Positions 8,794 to 17,008 of a DNA stretch of 64,000 nucleotides are shown one piece after another. The notes under the pieces are model-generated. The model made no database searches and had not been told where the DNA came from. It saw only the letters and a list, made by a program, of their open reading frames with translations. Source of the DNA: Bacteroidales bacterium (GTDB lineage: Bacteria > Bacteroidota > Bacteroidia > Bacteroidales > F082); assembly GCA_017632935.1 (NCBI GenBank), contig JAGBQJ010000023.1, positions 1-64,000 on the forward strand, read 5' to 3'. Each line of letters starts with the position of its first letter. The stretch's first letter is position 1. Made by a program: the position numbers and the translations under genes.

Positions 8794-10491
8794 TCACTTG
8801 GAAAGAGCTAAGCGCAGCTGTTCCTTCATTCGGTCAGGTTTTAGGTTCAACTTCTTGCGCAAGTTGCTGCGATTTTGGTTAACAGTATTTGTGCTCAATC
8901 TTAACAATTCAGCTATCTCCGTATTTGAGAGGTCGGAACAGGACAGCAGACATATCTTGGCTTCTGTTTCAGTTAAGTCAGGATATTTTTCTTTAATGGT
9001 TGAATATAGTTTAGGATAAGCCGTTTCTAAAACACTTCTTGCGGCTTCAAAGGCTTCTTGCTCACCGTTCATGATTTGCCATACCAAAGACTGCCACTTC
9101 TTTTTGGGGTCGTTTTCTTCTAATGTTTTACCGTGGACTTTAAGAATCATCCTTAATCGAGATGAAATCTCATGATCCAACACAGAAGATTTCACCGTTT
9201 GGAGTAAATCGTGTTTTAGGCCATCCAATTGCTGCTTCATTTCTTCCTCCGATTTCAGCAACTGTTTGTGCTTGCTTTGTAAAACCAAAATAATAATGGT
9301 TGTGATAAGTAATAATATACTGATAATCAATATTATAATATGCCTTTGGATGATTTTTCTGTTCATCACATTTTGCAGACTTTCATAATCATATTGCTGT
9401 TGAATCCGGTATATGGTCTGCTCTTGCTGCTGGAGCATTAAATCATATAGAATCTTTTCATGCTTCTCACGGTATTGCAAAGCCAAAACAGCATCGTTTT
9501 GGCTTTCGGCAAAACAGGATAGGGCGCTGTATGCGGAAGCTATTGTTTCTTTTTTTACATTGAAAGAGGGCAAAACACTCTCTATATGTTGGTAATACTT
9601 AGCCGCCGAATCCATCTCCTTCATATCAAAAAACACATTGCCTAAATTCAAGCTTGACATGAAGATTCCATTTTCGTCGAGACCTGAGTCCTCCAACATT
9701 TTATACAGGCAGTTAATGGCTTGGTCATATTTACCTTGAATGCGGTACAAAACAGCACGGTTATTCCATATTTTACAATTCACCTTATAGGGTCTAGAAT
9801 AGCTTTTTTCTGCGTCCAACAAACTCTGGTGCAGGCAAATCTCAGCTTTATCAAAATCACCTTGCAACAGATAACATATACTCTTTATGTTTTGTGTCAA
9901 AGCCTTGTCGACTATGTGATTGCCAAAATTGAGATGGGCTGTTTGAAGCATGGCAAGGGCTTCTTGTTCCCTTCCTTCGTCAAGAAACATCTTCCCCATC
10001 CAATACTCCGCCTGCGCTATGGTGAGGCTGTCAACAGCCAGTTTGCCGTATTGCTCCGCCTCCTTGAACGACCGCATGGCGGATTCCTTCTCATCGTAGT
10101 GCTGCTGCACGAAACCGCTGTAGAGGGCCGCATGGGCAGCCTTGGCGTATTGTTTTTTACCGGCAAAATAGGCGGCGGCGCGCTCCAGCTCGGGGCTGGT
10201 GGAGAGTGTGGCATGGTTGTCGAAGAAATCATCGTCCATGATGGGCGAAATGGCATCCCCGCGGTCGCCAAACAGGGCCTCGGCCTGCAACAGGGCCAAA
10301 TCCATGCGCTCCCGCTCGCTGAAGCTCACGGGCATGCGCAACACGCTGTCAATCAGGCGCACGGTGCTGTCGGGCAGGGCGTCGGCCAACAGCTCGGCAC
10401 GCTTCACCATGCGCCGCGCCGCGCGCGTGGTGCTGTCGCAAGCCGACAAAGCCAACAAAACCAATAACCCTATCCAAACGTAACGTTTCAT
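8794..10491 (-). CDS. Membrane-bound TPR sensor with C-terminal LuxR-type HTH (one-component regulator)
   Basis: A 565-aa regulator. A lipoprotein-type signal (LLVLLALSAC, Cys18) leads into about 330 residues of TPR-like helical repeats (QAEYWMGKMFLDEGREQEAL and others). One membrane helix spans about 384-405, a coiled coil follows, and the end is a LuxR/GerE-type helix-turn-helix near 505-552 (TETEAKICLLSCSDLSNTEI, then LLRLSTNTVNQNRSNLRKK). The layout suggests a periplasmic TPR input and a cytoplasmic DNA-binding output in one chain. A related gene lies at 19088-20548. Its -7 box is only 5 bases from the ATG, so the transcript should be nearly leaderless. Target genes are unknown. Confidence 0.8.
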   Translation of the reverse strand: MKRYVWIGLLVLLALSACDSTTRAARRMVKRAELLADALPDSTVRLIDSVLRMPVSFSERERMDLALLQAEALFGDRGDAISPIMDDDFFDNHATLSTSPELERAAAYFAGKKQYAKAAHAALYSGFVQQHYDEKESAMRSFKEAEQYGKLAVDSLTIAQAEYWMGKMFLDEGREQEALAMLQTAHLNFGNHIVDKALTQNIKSICYLLQGDFDKAEICLHQSLLDAEKSYSRPYKVNCKIWNNRAVLYRIQGKYDQAINCLYKMLEDSGLDENGIFMSSLNLGNVFFDMKEMDSAAKYYQHIESVLPSFNVKKETIASAYSALSCFAESQNDAVLALQYREKHEKILYDLMLQQQEQTIYRIQQQYDYESLQNVMNRKIIQRHIIILIISILLLITTIIILVLQSKHKQLLKSEEEMKQQLDGLKHDLLQTVKSSVLDHEISSRLRMILKVHGKTLEENDPKKKWQSLVWQIMNGEQEAFEAARSVLETAYPKLYSTIKEKYPDLTETEAKICLLSCSDLSNTEIAELLRLSTNTVNQNRSNLRKKLNLKPDRMKEQLRLALSK

Positions 10492-10496
10492 GCCTG

Positions 10497-10504
10497 CAAA
10501 GATA
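10497..10504 (-). promoter_or_regulatory. -7 box adjacent to the TPR-HTH regulator start codon
   Basis: TATCTTTG on the minus strand ends 5 bases before the ATG at 10491. Transcription would start at or very near the start codon. Confidence 0.6.
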
Positions 10505-10546
10505 ATAAAAAAAGACGCAAAAATTCCTTTCGAGATTCTTTGCGTC
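10504..10546 (-). terminator. Intrinsic terminator of the response regulator gene
   Basis: On the minus strand, GACGCAAA pairs with TTTGCGTC (10539-10546 with 10514-10521) and a run of Ts follows. It overlaps the -7 box of the next gene by one base, so one transcript ends where the next begins. Confidence 0.75.
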
Positions 10547-10573
10547 CGCCTTTCGGCAATCTTTCCTGTAGCT

Positions 10574-11266
10574 TTATTTCACCACCAGCTTGAATCCCAC
10601 GCCGTGCACATTTACTATGTCGACATCGGGGTCGTCCTTGAAATATTTGCGGAGCTTGGTGATATAGACGTCCATCGAGCGGGCGTTGGTGCGGTTTTCC
10701 TCCTCCCAGATGGTCTGCAACACATGGCGGCGTTCCAAAGTCTCACCCATACGCTCGCAAAGCATGTACAGCAACTCCATCTCCTTGGAAGTCAGCTTAA
10801 TCTGTCCACCCTTGGCATCGGTCAAAGTGAGATGCGGCACATTGAACGTGAAACCGCCGATGCGGAACTCGCAGCTCTCGGTCTTGCCTGGGGTATAGGT
10901 CAGCCAGCGTTCCCACACCTTGACACGAGCCAACAGCTCGTCCATGCTGAAAGGTTTGGTGATATAGTCGTCGGCACCCAAGTTGAAACCTTCCAGCACA
11001 TCGTCCTGCTCCTTTCTGGCAGTCAGCACGATGACAGGCATCATGGGCAACATGGCCTTGATCTGCTTAAGTAAGGTGAAGCCGTCCATCACAGGCATCA
11101 TCACATCGGTAATGCATAAGTCATACTGGACATCGCGCAGGCTGTTCCAAGCCTCTTCACCATTTAAAAACAATGTAGTGGGATATCCTTGAGCATCAAG
11201 GAAAGCTTTGACAATCATACCTAAACCGCGATCGTCTTCGGCCAATAAAATCTTTAAACGTGACAT
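10574..11266 (-). CDS. OmpR-family response regulator (RprY-like)
   Basis: A cytoplasmic DNA-binding response regulator. Start placed at 11266 (MSRLKILLAEDDRG; 230 aa) because the -7 box at 11288-11295 lies downstream of the earlier in-frame ATG. The receiver domain has the acidic pocket EDD, the phospho-acceptor Asp in DLCITDVMMP, the Thr in VLTARK and the Lys in ITKPFS. The C-terminal winged helix has the OmpR-type ending RSMDVYITKLRKYFKDDP and NVHGVGFKLV. This is close to RprY of Bacteroides as I know it. No histidine kinase is adjacent, so it is an orphan here. It is divergent from pgi. Confidence 0.88.
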   Translation of the reverse strand: MSRLKILLAEDDRGLGMIVKAFLDAQGYPTTLFLNGEEAWNSLRDVQYDLCITDVMMPVMDGFTLLKQIKAMLPMMPVIVLTARKEQDDVLEGFNLGADDYITKPFSMDELLARVKVWERWLTYTPGKTESCEFRIGGFTFNVPHLTLTDAKGGQIKLTSKEMELLYMLCERMGETLERRHVLQTIWEEENRTNARSMDVYITKLRKYFKDDPDVDIVNVHGVGFKLVVK

Positions 11267-11287
11267 ATTCTTTGGTAAAATGTTGCG

Positions 11288-11295
11288 CAAAGATA
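11288..11295 (-). promoter_or_regulatory. -7 box of the response regulator
   Basis: TATCTTTG on the minus strand, about 22 bases upstream of the ATG at 11266. It decides the choice of start. Confidence 0.6.
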
Positions 11296-11339
11296 GTGTA
11301 TTTTTTAATATAATCTTCACATTCTTAAAGATTTTGTCT

Positions 11340-11347
11340 TATCTTCG
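11340..11347 (+). promoter_or_regulatory. -7 box of pgi
   Basis: TATCTTCG, one mismatch from the usual TATCTTTG, ends 25 bases before the pgi ATG. Confidence 0.5.
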
Positions 11348-11371
11348 CAGCATCATTAACACTTTGAAATT

Positions 11372-12703
11372 ATGAAAATTGACCTTACCCATGTCCAACC
11401 TTTTTTGGACAAAAATCTAAAAAACAATTTAGAATCAAGAGTTTCAGAAGTTTATGAAACCATCTTCAATAAAACGGGTGCCGGCAACGATTTCCTCGGC
11501 TGGGTGAACCTTCCCTCGGAAATCGACGAGAGCCTTTTGACTGACATCGAAAAAACCGCTGCCGACCTGCGCAAGAAGTCAGACATCTTCGTCGTCATCG
11601 GCATCGGCGGCTCCTATCTCGGCGCTCGTGCTGTCATCGAAGCCTTGCAAAATCACTTTGCCCCGCTCACTGGCGAGAAACCGCTGATTGTCTATGCGGG
11701 CCATAACATGAGCGAAGACTACCTCCACGACCTGATGGCCGTGTTGGACAAGAAGGACTATTCCTTGGCGGTCATCTCCAAATCGGGCACGACGACCGAG
11801 CCCGCCATCGCCTTCCGTATCCTGAAGCAGCATATCATCAACAAATACGGCGAGCAGGAAGCCGCCTCGCGCATCATCGCCATCACCGATAAGGCACGTG
11901 GCGCTTTGAAGCAGCTGGCCAACGTGAAGGGCTACAAGACCTATATCGTCCCCGACGACGTAGGCGGCCGTTTCTCGGTGCTCACCCCTGTAGGCTTGCT
12001 GCCTATCGCCATGGCAGGTATCGACATCCACGCCTTGGTGAAGGGTGCCGTCGAGATGGAAAAACTGTGCAAGACCCAACCCACGGTTGACAACCCCGTC
12101 ACGCAATATGCCATTGCCCGTCAAATGCTCTATGGCATGGGTAAGACCAATGAAATCATGGTCAACTATGAGCCACGACTGGTCTATTTCAGCGAATGGT
12201 GGAAGCAGCTCTACGGCGAGAGCCACGGCAAGCAGCATAAGGGCATCTTCCCCGCTTCGGTCACCTTCAGCACCGACCTCCACTCCATGGGACAGTACAT
12301 CCAAGACGGCCTGCGCAACCTCTTCGAGACGGTGATTTCGGTAGAAAACTCCAACCACGAACTCCGCATCCCTATGGAAAACGACGACCTCGACCAACTC
12401 AATTACATCGCTGGCAAGCGCATCAGCGAAGTGAACCATAAGGCTGAATTGGGTACCGTATTGGCCCACGAGGACGGAGGCGTGCCGAACCTGCGCATCG
12501 TAATTCCCGAGGTCTCTGAAAAGGTCCTCGGCGAGCTGATCTATTTCTTCGAGATGGCCTGCGCTGTCAGCGGTTACATGCTGGATGTGAATCCCTTCGA
12601 CCAACCCGGCGTAGAAGCCTACAAGAAGAACATGTTCGCGTTACTTGGCAAGAAGGGCTTTGAAGAGCAAACAGCCGCTTTGAATAAACGTTTGAATCTT
12701 TAA
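11372..12703 (+). CDS. pgi: Glucose-6-phosphate isomerase
   Basis: Cytoplasmic glycolytic enzyme that interconverts glucose-6-phosphate and fructose-6-phosphate. The 443-aa length is that of the shorter bacterial PGI type. Family signatures are clear: VVIGIGGSYLGARA near residue 75, the phosphate-binding ISKSGTTTEPA, and the GESHGKQHKG loop with its catalytic region. It is monocistronic or followed by a small 52-codon gene across a repeat. It is divergent from the response regulator; whether that regulator controls pgi is not shown. Confidence 0.95.
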   Translation: MKIDLTHVQPFLDKNLKNNLESRVSEVYETIFNKTGAGNDFLGWVNLPSEIDESLLTDIEKTAADLRKKSDIFVVIGIGGSYLGARAVIEALQNHFAPLTGEKPLIVYAGHNMSEDYLHDLMAVLDKKDYSLAVISKSGTTTEPAIAFRILKQHIINKYGEQEAASRIIAITDKARGALKQLANVKGYKTYIVPDDVGGRFSVLTPVGLLPIAMAGIDIHALVKGAVEMEKLCKTQPTVDNPVTQYAIARQMLYGMGKTNEIMVNYEPRLVYFSEWWKQLYGESHGKQHKGIFPASVTFSTDLHSMGQYIQDGLRNLFETVISVENSNHELRIPMENDDLDQLNYIAGKRISEVNHKAELGTVLAHEDGGVPNLRIVIPEVSEKVLGELIYFFEMACAVSGYMLDVNPFDQPGVEAYKKNMFALLGKKGFEEQTAALNKRLNL

Positions 12704-12705
12704 AT

Positions 12706-12786
12706 GCAGAATGTAGAATGCAGAATGGCGCGATGCGCTGCTTGGCTTCGTCTCAATTCTGCATTCTTAATTCTTAATTCTGAATT
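12706..12786. repeat. Dispersed inverted repeat of GAATGCAGAAT type
   Basis: An 11-bp inverted repeat (GAATGCAGAAT at 12716-12726, ATTCTGCATTC at 12756-12766) is flanked by further degenerate copies (ATGCAGAATGTAGAATG on one side, TTAATTCTTAATTCTGAATT on the other). The middle is GC-richer. It looks like a small mobile or expanded intergenic repeat and may also end pgi transcripts. Confidence 0.6.
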
Positions 12787-12791
12787 TTTAC

Positions 12792-12799
12792 TATCTTTG
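12792..12799 (+). promoter_or_regulatory. -7 box of the 52-codon gene
   Basis: TATCTTTG, 30 bases upstream of the ATG at 12830. It supports the small downstream frame as a real transcription unit. Confidence 0.55.
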
Positions 12800-12829
12800 C
12801 AGCCTTAAAAACAAGATAGAACACCTGAA

Positions 12830-12988
12830 ATGGACGTACCTAAAGACGACGTAAACTCACAGTTTACATTCACCTATGACGACATCAAAGGCACCGTGCA
12901 CGTGGTGGACCACCTCACGGGCGAAGAATATGACCTCCTGAAGGAAGACACCGGCTGGTTTGATGCCGAGTTTAAATTTGATGTTTAA
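12830..12988 (+). CDS. Small acidic protein of 52 aa, unknown function
   Basis: A short open frame, MDVPKDDVNSQFTFTYDDIK through VHVVDHLTGEEYDLLKED and ending FKFDV. It is acidic, has no signal peptide or membrane helix, and could form one small beta-rich domain. It is not recognised. Reasons to believe it: a good -7 box at the right distance, coding-like composition, and a perfect terminator palindrome that begins exactly at its stop codon. Its neighbours (pgi, and a convergent DUF2147 gene) do not suggest a role. Confidence 0.6.
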   Translation: MDVPKDDVNSQFTFTYDDIKGTVHVVDHLTGEEYDLLKEDTGWFDAEFKFDV

Positions 12989-13022
12989 AATTGTTGGAAC
13001 GCAGCTGCGTTCCAACAATTTT
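12987..13022. terminator. Perfect 36-bp palindromic bidirectional terminator
   Basis: AAATTGTTGGAACGCAG and its exact complement meet at 13004/13005. The palindrome overlaps the stop codon of the 52-codon gene on one side and that of the DUF2147 gene on the other, and is bounded by T runs, so it serves both convergent genes. Confidence 0.8.
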
Positions 13023-13462
13023 TACTTTTTGCGTTTCCAGATTTGCGAGCGACCTAGCAACCCAGCCTTGTCCAACGAGCCACGAACACTGAGTTCGTCC
13101 GTTTTGGCTTTGTAACTCACCTTGCCGTTATAGGTCTTTGTGCTTTCGGGGTCGTAGATTTTGCCTTTCAACTGGTCGCCGTCGGCCTTCATCTCCTTGA
13201 AGAGGTGTGTGCCGACCACACCTTCGAATTCTTTTGCGTATGGAGCTTTCATCACCTTGAACTTACCGCTGGCATCTTTTTCGTAAAGCGTGGTAATCAC
13301 GGCTTCGTATGTGCCTTTTTCTTCGTAAATCTTGACCGTGGAGCGCAAGTCGCCCGTCTTGTCATCGTAGGTGTTCCATTGTCCGATCATCTTGCTGACT
13401 TGAGCTTGTCCGAGCATGGCTGTGGCCATGAAAAGGACTAAAAAAAGGAGTTTTTTCGTCAT
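13022..13462 (-). CDS. Secreted DUF2147 family protein
   Basis: A 146-aa protein with a signal peptide (KKLLFLVLFMATAMLGQAQ). The mature part fits DUF2147: MIGQWNTYDD at the start, VKIYEEKGTYEAVI, GTHLFKEM, KGKIYDPESTKTYNGKVSYK and a final GRSQIWKR. This lipocalin-like beta-barrel fold is common in periplasmic or exported proteins of unknown role. The gene stands alone with its own -7 box (13484-13491) and a shared terminator at its 3' end. Confidence 0.82.
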   Translation of the reverse strand: MTKKLLFLVLFMATAMLGQAQVSKMIGQWNTYDDKTGDLRSTVKIYEEKGTYEAVITTLYEKDASGKFKVMKAPYAKEFEGVVGTHLFKEMKADGDQLKGKIYDPESTKTYNGKVSYKAKTDELSVRGSLDKAGLLGRSQIWKRKK

Positions 13463-13483
13463 AGTATGTTAGTTTTTGCGGGG

Positions 13484-13491
13484 CAAAGATA
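13484..13491 (-). promoter_or_regulatory. -7 box of the DUF2147 gene
   Basis: TATCTTTG on the minus strand, about 22 bases upstream of the ATG. Confidence 0.6.
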
Positions 13492-13554
13492 TGATTTTTT
13501 GCTCTTCTATTGAGCAATGGTTGCAACAGGAAAGAAAAAAGCCACTCTTGATTA

Positions 13555-15615
13555 TTAGAACACCATCACGGCACCGCCGCCCTTAGCAAGATGTACTTTC
13601 ACCTTGTTGCCCATCACTTGGGCTTGTTCCGACACATAGTCTTTGGCCACGCGGTTGGCATTGGGGCCATCGCGGAAGATATGACCCGACTTGGCGCCGA
13701 AGTTAGGCAGTACCGAGAGGTCAAGATACAAATCACGTTCCTCCCAGTTAGTGATGGCAGCCACATACCAGTGGAAGTCCTTGCGACGGGCGATGACGAG
13801 GTATTCGCCCACCTTGCCGTCGAGCACCATGGTCTCATCCCAAGTGGTGGGAACGGAAGCGATGAATTGGGTGCATTCCTCTTCCTTCATGTAGTTGCTC
13901 GGGCTGTCGCAGAGCATGTTGAACGGTGACTCAAAGATCACATATTCAGCCAACTGGCGACAGCGTGTGCCTTGGCTCATCGGCTCGGTGTAGATGGCGG
14001 CGAAGTTGTTCTTGTTGGCGTTTTTCATCGCGCCTTGGGTGTAGTCGAGCGGACCGGCCAGCATGCGGATGAAGGGGATGGTGACTTCGTTGGTGACGAG
14101 GTCGCTCTCGTTGTCCCACTTGGCTTGTTCAAGGCCGTACACGCCCTCATGGTTCAGCACATTGGGATAGGTGCGGTTGAGGCCCGTGGGCTTGTAGGCG
14201 CCGTGGAAGTCGATGAAGAGATGGTATTTGGCAGCGATCTCGGCCATGCGGTAGTAGAAGTCGACGATCATCTGGTCGTCGCCGTCCATGAAGTCGACCT
14301 TGAAGCCTTTCACGCCCATGTCGGCATAGTGTTGGCAGACATGTTCCATGTCCTTGTCGATGGCGGCATAGCCTACCCAAAGCACAATGCCCACATTGCG
14401 CTCGGCGCCATAGTCCACCAGTTCCTTGATGTCGATCTCGGGCACCACTTGGAAGAGGTCGGCCTTTTTGTTGACGGCCCAGCCTTCATCCAAAATGACA
14501 TATTCGATGCCGTATTGCGAGGCGAAGTCGATGTAGTACTTATAGGTGTCGTTGTTGATGCCCGCCTTGAAGTCGACGCCATAGATGTTCCACGCGTTCC
14601 ACCAGTCCCAAGCCACTTTTCCAGGCTGGATCCACGAGACATCGCCAATGCGATTGGGTGAGGCCAAGAGATAGACCAAGTCGTTGTCGGCCAGTTCTTT
14701 GTCGTTTTCCGAGATGGTGATGATACGCCATGGGAACGAACGTTTACCCTCCACTTTGGCAATATAGTTCTCGCGTTCTTTCACAATCCATTGCAGGTTG
14801 TTGTGGCCGCCTTGTTCGCGAGTCTTGGGATAGGGTGCATGGACAGCAAACAGGTCGTTGCCAACATTTTGTTTGCGAAGATAAAGACCTGGATAATCTT
14901 CCAAATCGGCTTCGGTGATGACGGCTTTCTTGCCATTCTTGAGTTCGACCAACAAGGGCAGGAAGGCCAGTTTTTGGGTATCCATCTGGCTCAGCGCCGT
15001 GCGTGTGTAGGTATTCTCAAACGAGTTATAGAATTGCTGCTTGATGATGTCGCCTTCTTGTCCGGCACGCCGTAGGACATACGGTACAAGTGCTTGATAA
15101 TCATCGTCGAAATTGAATTGGGCAGTTTCGCGAATCACCTTGATAGGCTTTTTGAAATCGGTCTGAAAGCGATAGGCAACCCCTTCGTTATAGGCGCGGA
15201 AAATCACCTTATAATTACCTTTAAAACTGAGTGTCAGTTCGTTATATTGGTCTTGGATTTCAGATCTCTTGTAAAAAGGTGCCTTGACGATTTGATCCAC
15301 GGATTTGTTCTTGGCAGAAGTGATAGACGGCTTGGAGGAAACGCCAAGCGTTTTGCCATTGTCGAGACGCATGGCTATTTCCGACTTGTCCAATACGACG
15401 GTTTCTTCGTGTTTTACGGAATAGAATAATTTGTACTCAAGGGTTTCATCGTACCGTTTGTCGGGATAGGGCGTGTTCATTGCCCAAACCTCACCTATTC
15501 CTTCCTCCGAGATGGTCACAGTGATTTTTCCGTCGGGCGATTGCAATGTGTATTGCTTTTGGGCAAAGGCGCTCACGCAAAGCATAAGGAGCGCAGAGAG
15601 AAGGAGTTTTTTCAT
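13555..15615 (-). CDS. Glycoside hydrolase family 97 (alpha-glucosidase/alpha-galactosidase)
   Basis: A 686-aa periplasmic enzyme with a signal peptide (LLLSALLMLCVSAFAQ). The N-terminal beta-sandwich is followed by a (beta/alpha)8 barrel with GH97 landmarks: WDWWNAWNIYG (336-346), VILDEGW (373-379), GFKVDFMDGDDQ around Asp441, and NHEG with Glu490. The K-x-D-F sequence resembles the nucleophile segment of retaining GH97 enzymes of the alpha-galactosidase type, whereas SusB-type members invert. I infer retaining chemistry with low certainty. There is no Sus-like transporter pair nearby, so it is a free-standing glycan enzyme. It has its own -7 box. Confidence 0.9.
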   Translation of the reverse strand: MKKLLLSALLMLCVSAFAQKQYTLQSPDGKITVTISEEGIGEVWAMNTPYPDKRYDETLEYKLFYSVKHEETVVLDKSEIAMRLDNGKTLGVSSKPSITSAKNKSVDQIVKAPFYKRSEIQDQYNELTLSFKGNYKVIFRAYNEGVAYRFQTDFKKPIKVIRETAQFNFDDDYQALVPYVLRRAGQEGDIIKQQFYNSFENTYTRTALSQMDTQKLAFLPLLVELKNGKKAVITEADLEDYPGLYLRKQNVGNDLFAVHAPYPKTREQGGHNNLQWIVKERENYIAKVEGKRSFPWRIITISENDKELADNDLVYLLASPNRIGDVSWIQPGKVAWDWWNAWNIYGVDFKAGINNDTYKYYIDFASQYGIEYVILDEGWAVNKKADLFQVVPEIDIKELVDYGAERNVGIVLWVGYAAIDKDMEHVCQHYADMGVKGFKVDFMDGDDQMIVDFYYRMAEIAAKYHLFIDFHGAYKPTGLNRTYPNVLNHEGVYGLEQAKWDNESDLVTNEVTIPFIRMLAGPLDYTQGAMKNANKNNFAAIYTEPMSQGTRCRQLAEYVIFESPFNMLCDSPSNYMKEEECTQFIASVPTTWDETMVLDGKVGEYLVIARRKDFHWYVAAITNWEERDLYLDLSVLPNFGAKSGHIFRDGPNANRVAKDYVSEQAQVMGNKVKVHLAKGGGAVMVF

Positions 15616-15636
15616 ACTGGTTAAGTTTTATGCAGG

Positions 15637-15644
15637 CAAAAATA
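15637..15644 (-). promoter_or_regulatory. -7 box of the GH97 gene
   Basis: TATTTTTG on the minus strand, 22 bases upstream of the ATG at 15615. Confidence 0.55.
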
Positions 15645-15665
15645 AAGATTTTTGCCGCACTTCAC

Positions 15666-15698
15666 AAAAAAAGCCACCGAAATCGCTTTCGATGGCTT
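15666..15698 (-). terminator. Intrinsic terminator of the sigma/anti-sigma/barrel operon
   Basis: On the minus strand, a 12-bp stem (15687-15698 with 15671-15682, one G-T pair, four-base loop) is followed by seven Ts. It lies just downstream of the barrel gene stop at 15714. Confidence 0.75.
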
Positions 15699-15713
15699 TG
15701 GTAATGCTGTAAA

Positions 15714-16997
15714 TTAAAGTTTAATCTCTAGTCCAACACTCCTGAACTTGTCCGTCGTGACCCCAGGCTTGTACTCGGGCAGAAGGTTGGTGAAGACCCG
15801 AATGCCATGGAAGAAGCCTAGATGCTGTGTGTTGAAGCTGAGACCTACTTCGATTTTCCAAGGATTGAATACGTCAACTTTTTCTTTTGTTTGTGAGAAC
15901 AGTTTGGTGGGATCAGTGGTGGTTCTGAGATGTTCTCCCAACAATCGGGCGCAATAGAAGTCCAAAGAAAGGCTTTCCGTTCCACGTCTACCTATGTAAT
16001 AGTTCATGGTAACTGGAATTCCCAAATAGTTATATGTAAGCTTGTTGCGCTGAAAATCCCCTTGCCCGTCCATCACGACCAACTCATTGTTTTCATACTT
16101 TACCTGATGACACAACCACTTATCGTTGCTGTTCCATAGAAGTCCGGTGCTGATGCCCCAACGATAACCAAGTTTGAAATATGTACTCATACCTACTTTT
16201 ACCGACAAGGTAGTGCTCTGCAAAAAAGGACTGTTGGGGTTTGTAGGCCTGTTGCCGTAAAGAATGCCAATGCCTGCATCGACAGAAAGCGCGTTATTCC
16301 ATATCTTTCTGCGGTCGGTCGTAACCAGTTCACCATCCACTTCCTTGGCCTTGATTACCCTACAATCCTTATGCATATAGGGCCAATCATCAGTGTTTTC
16401 AGATTCATAAAGTGTGATTTTGCCTTGCAGGATATTGGTGCCGTATTGAAAATCTCCTTCATAAACATTCATCATGACACTGCCTTCTCCCGAAAGGGTA
16501 TCAATTGTCAATTGGGCGTGATCCCAAACAGCGATGCTTGGCGAGTCTTCAGGGCTGGGGATGTGAAAATGCCTTACGCGAAGACTTGAATACCTGGCAA
16601 GGAAAAGGCTTTCCCATTTCCCTTCCGGGGATGCGACGATGTAATCCGCTTCAGCCGTAGCCCTGTCCATCAGTCCTACTTGCCATACGTTCATTGGGCC
16701 TTCAATCTCCACCACGGTGCCTTGTGGCAACTGGGTGTTCTCAAGGATAGTCAAGGTTTGGTCTTTGACGTTGCAGAGTTGCACATTGTAGGCACGTGCC
16801 GCCAAATCCTCTTCGGTGATGATGGCCACACGATAGCCGCTGTCGGCCTCATGGTGAATGAGTTTGACGTTCCATCCAGGGTTGATTTCCAGCTTGTTGA
16901 TGCGCTGGTTGATGTTTTGTTCAATGGCGACTTCTTCCTGGGCAAAGGCGATTTGCGTTGCAAACAGGATGGCTAATAATAATGTGATGCGTTTCAT
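15714..16997 (-). CDS. Outer-membrane beta-barrel protein with N-terminal GIN-like domain
   Basis: A 427-aa protein with a signal peptide (ITLLLAILFATQIAFAQ). Residues ~20-220 form a repetitive beta region (INKLEINPGWNVKLIHHEAD, later LRVRHFHIP and AQLTIDTLSGEGSVMMNVYE) reminiscent of DUF2807/GIN beta-solenoids. The last ~190 residues look like a PorT-type eight-strand barrel (SVKVGMSTYFKLGYRWGIST, then VGLEIKL at the end). It is the last gene of the operon with the ECF sigma and anti-sigma factors, 11 bases after the latter. I infer an envelope protein that is controlled by, or senses for, that sigma factor. Confidence 0.7.
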   Translation of the reverse strand: MKRITLLLAILFATQIAFAQEEVAIEQNINQRINKLEINPGWNVKLIHHEADSGYRVAIITEEDLAARAYNVQLCNVKDQTLTILENTQLPQGTVVEIEGPMNVWQVGLMDRATAEADYIVASPEGKWESLFLARYSSLRVRHFHIPSPEDSPSIAVWDHAQLTIDTLSGEGSVMMNVYEGDFQYGTNILQGKITLYESENTDDWPYMHKDCRVIKAKEVDGELVTTDRRKIWNNALSVDAGIGILYGNRPTNPNSPFLQSTTLSVKVGMSTYFKLGYRWGISTGLLWNSNDKWLCHQVKYENNELVVMDGQGDFQRNKLTYNYLGIPVTMNYYIGRRGTESLSLDFYCARLLGEHLRTTTDPTKLFSQTKEKVDVFNPWKIEVGLSFNTQHLGFFHGIRVFTNLLPEYKPGVTTDKFRSVGLEIKL

Positions 16998-17008
16998 TGT
17001 TCCAAGTT

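Noticed and set aside
11579..12604. A 341-codon open frame antisense to pgi
   Set aside because: pgi is complete with all family motifs on the other strand; the antisense frame has no family signature and is a consequence of the codon bias of pgi.
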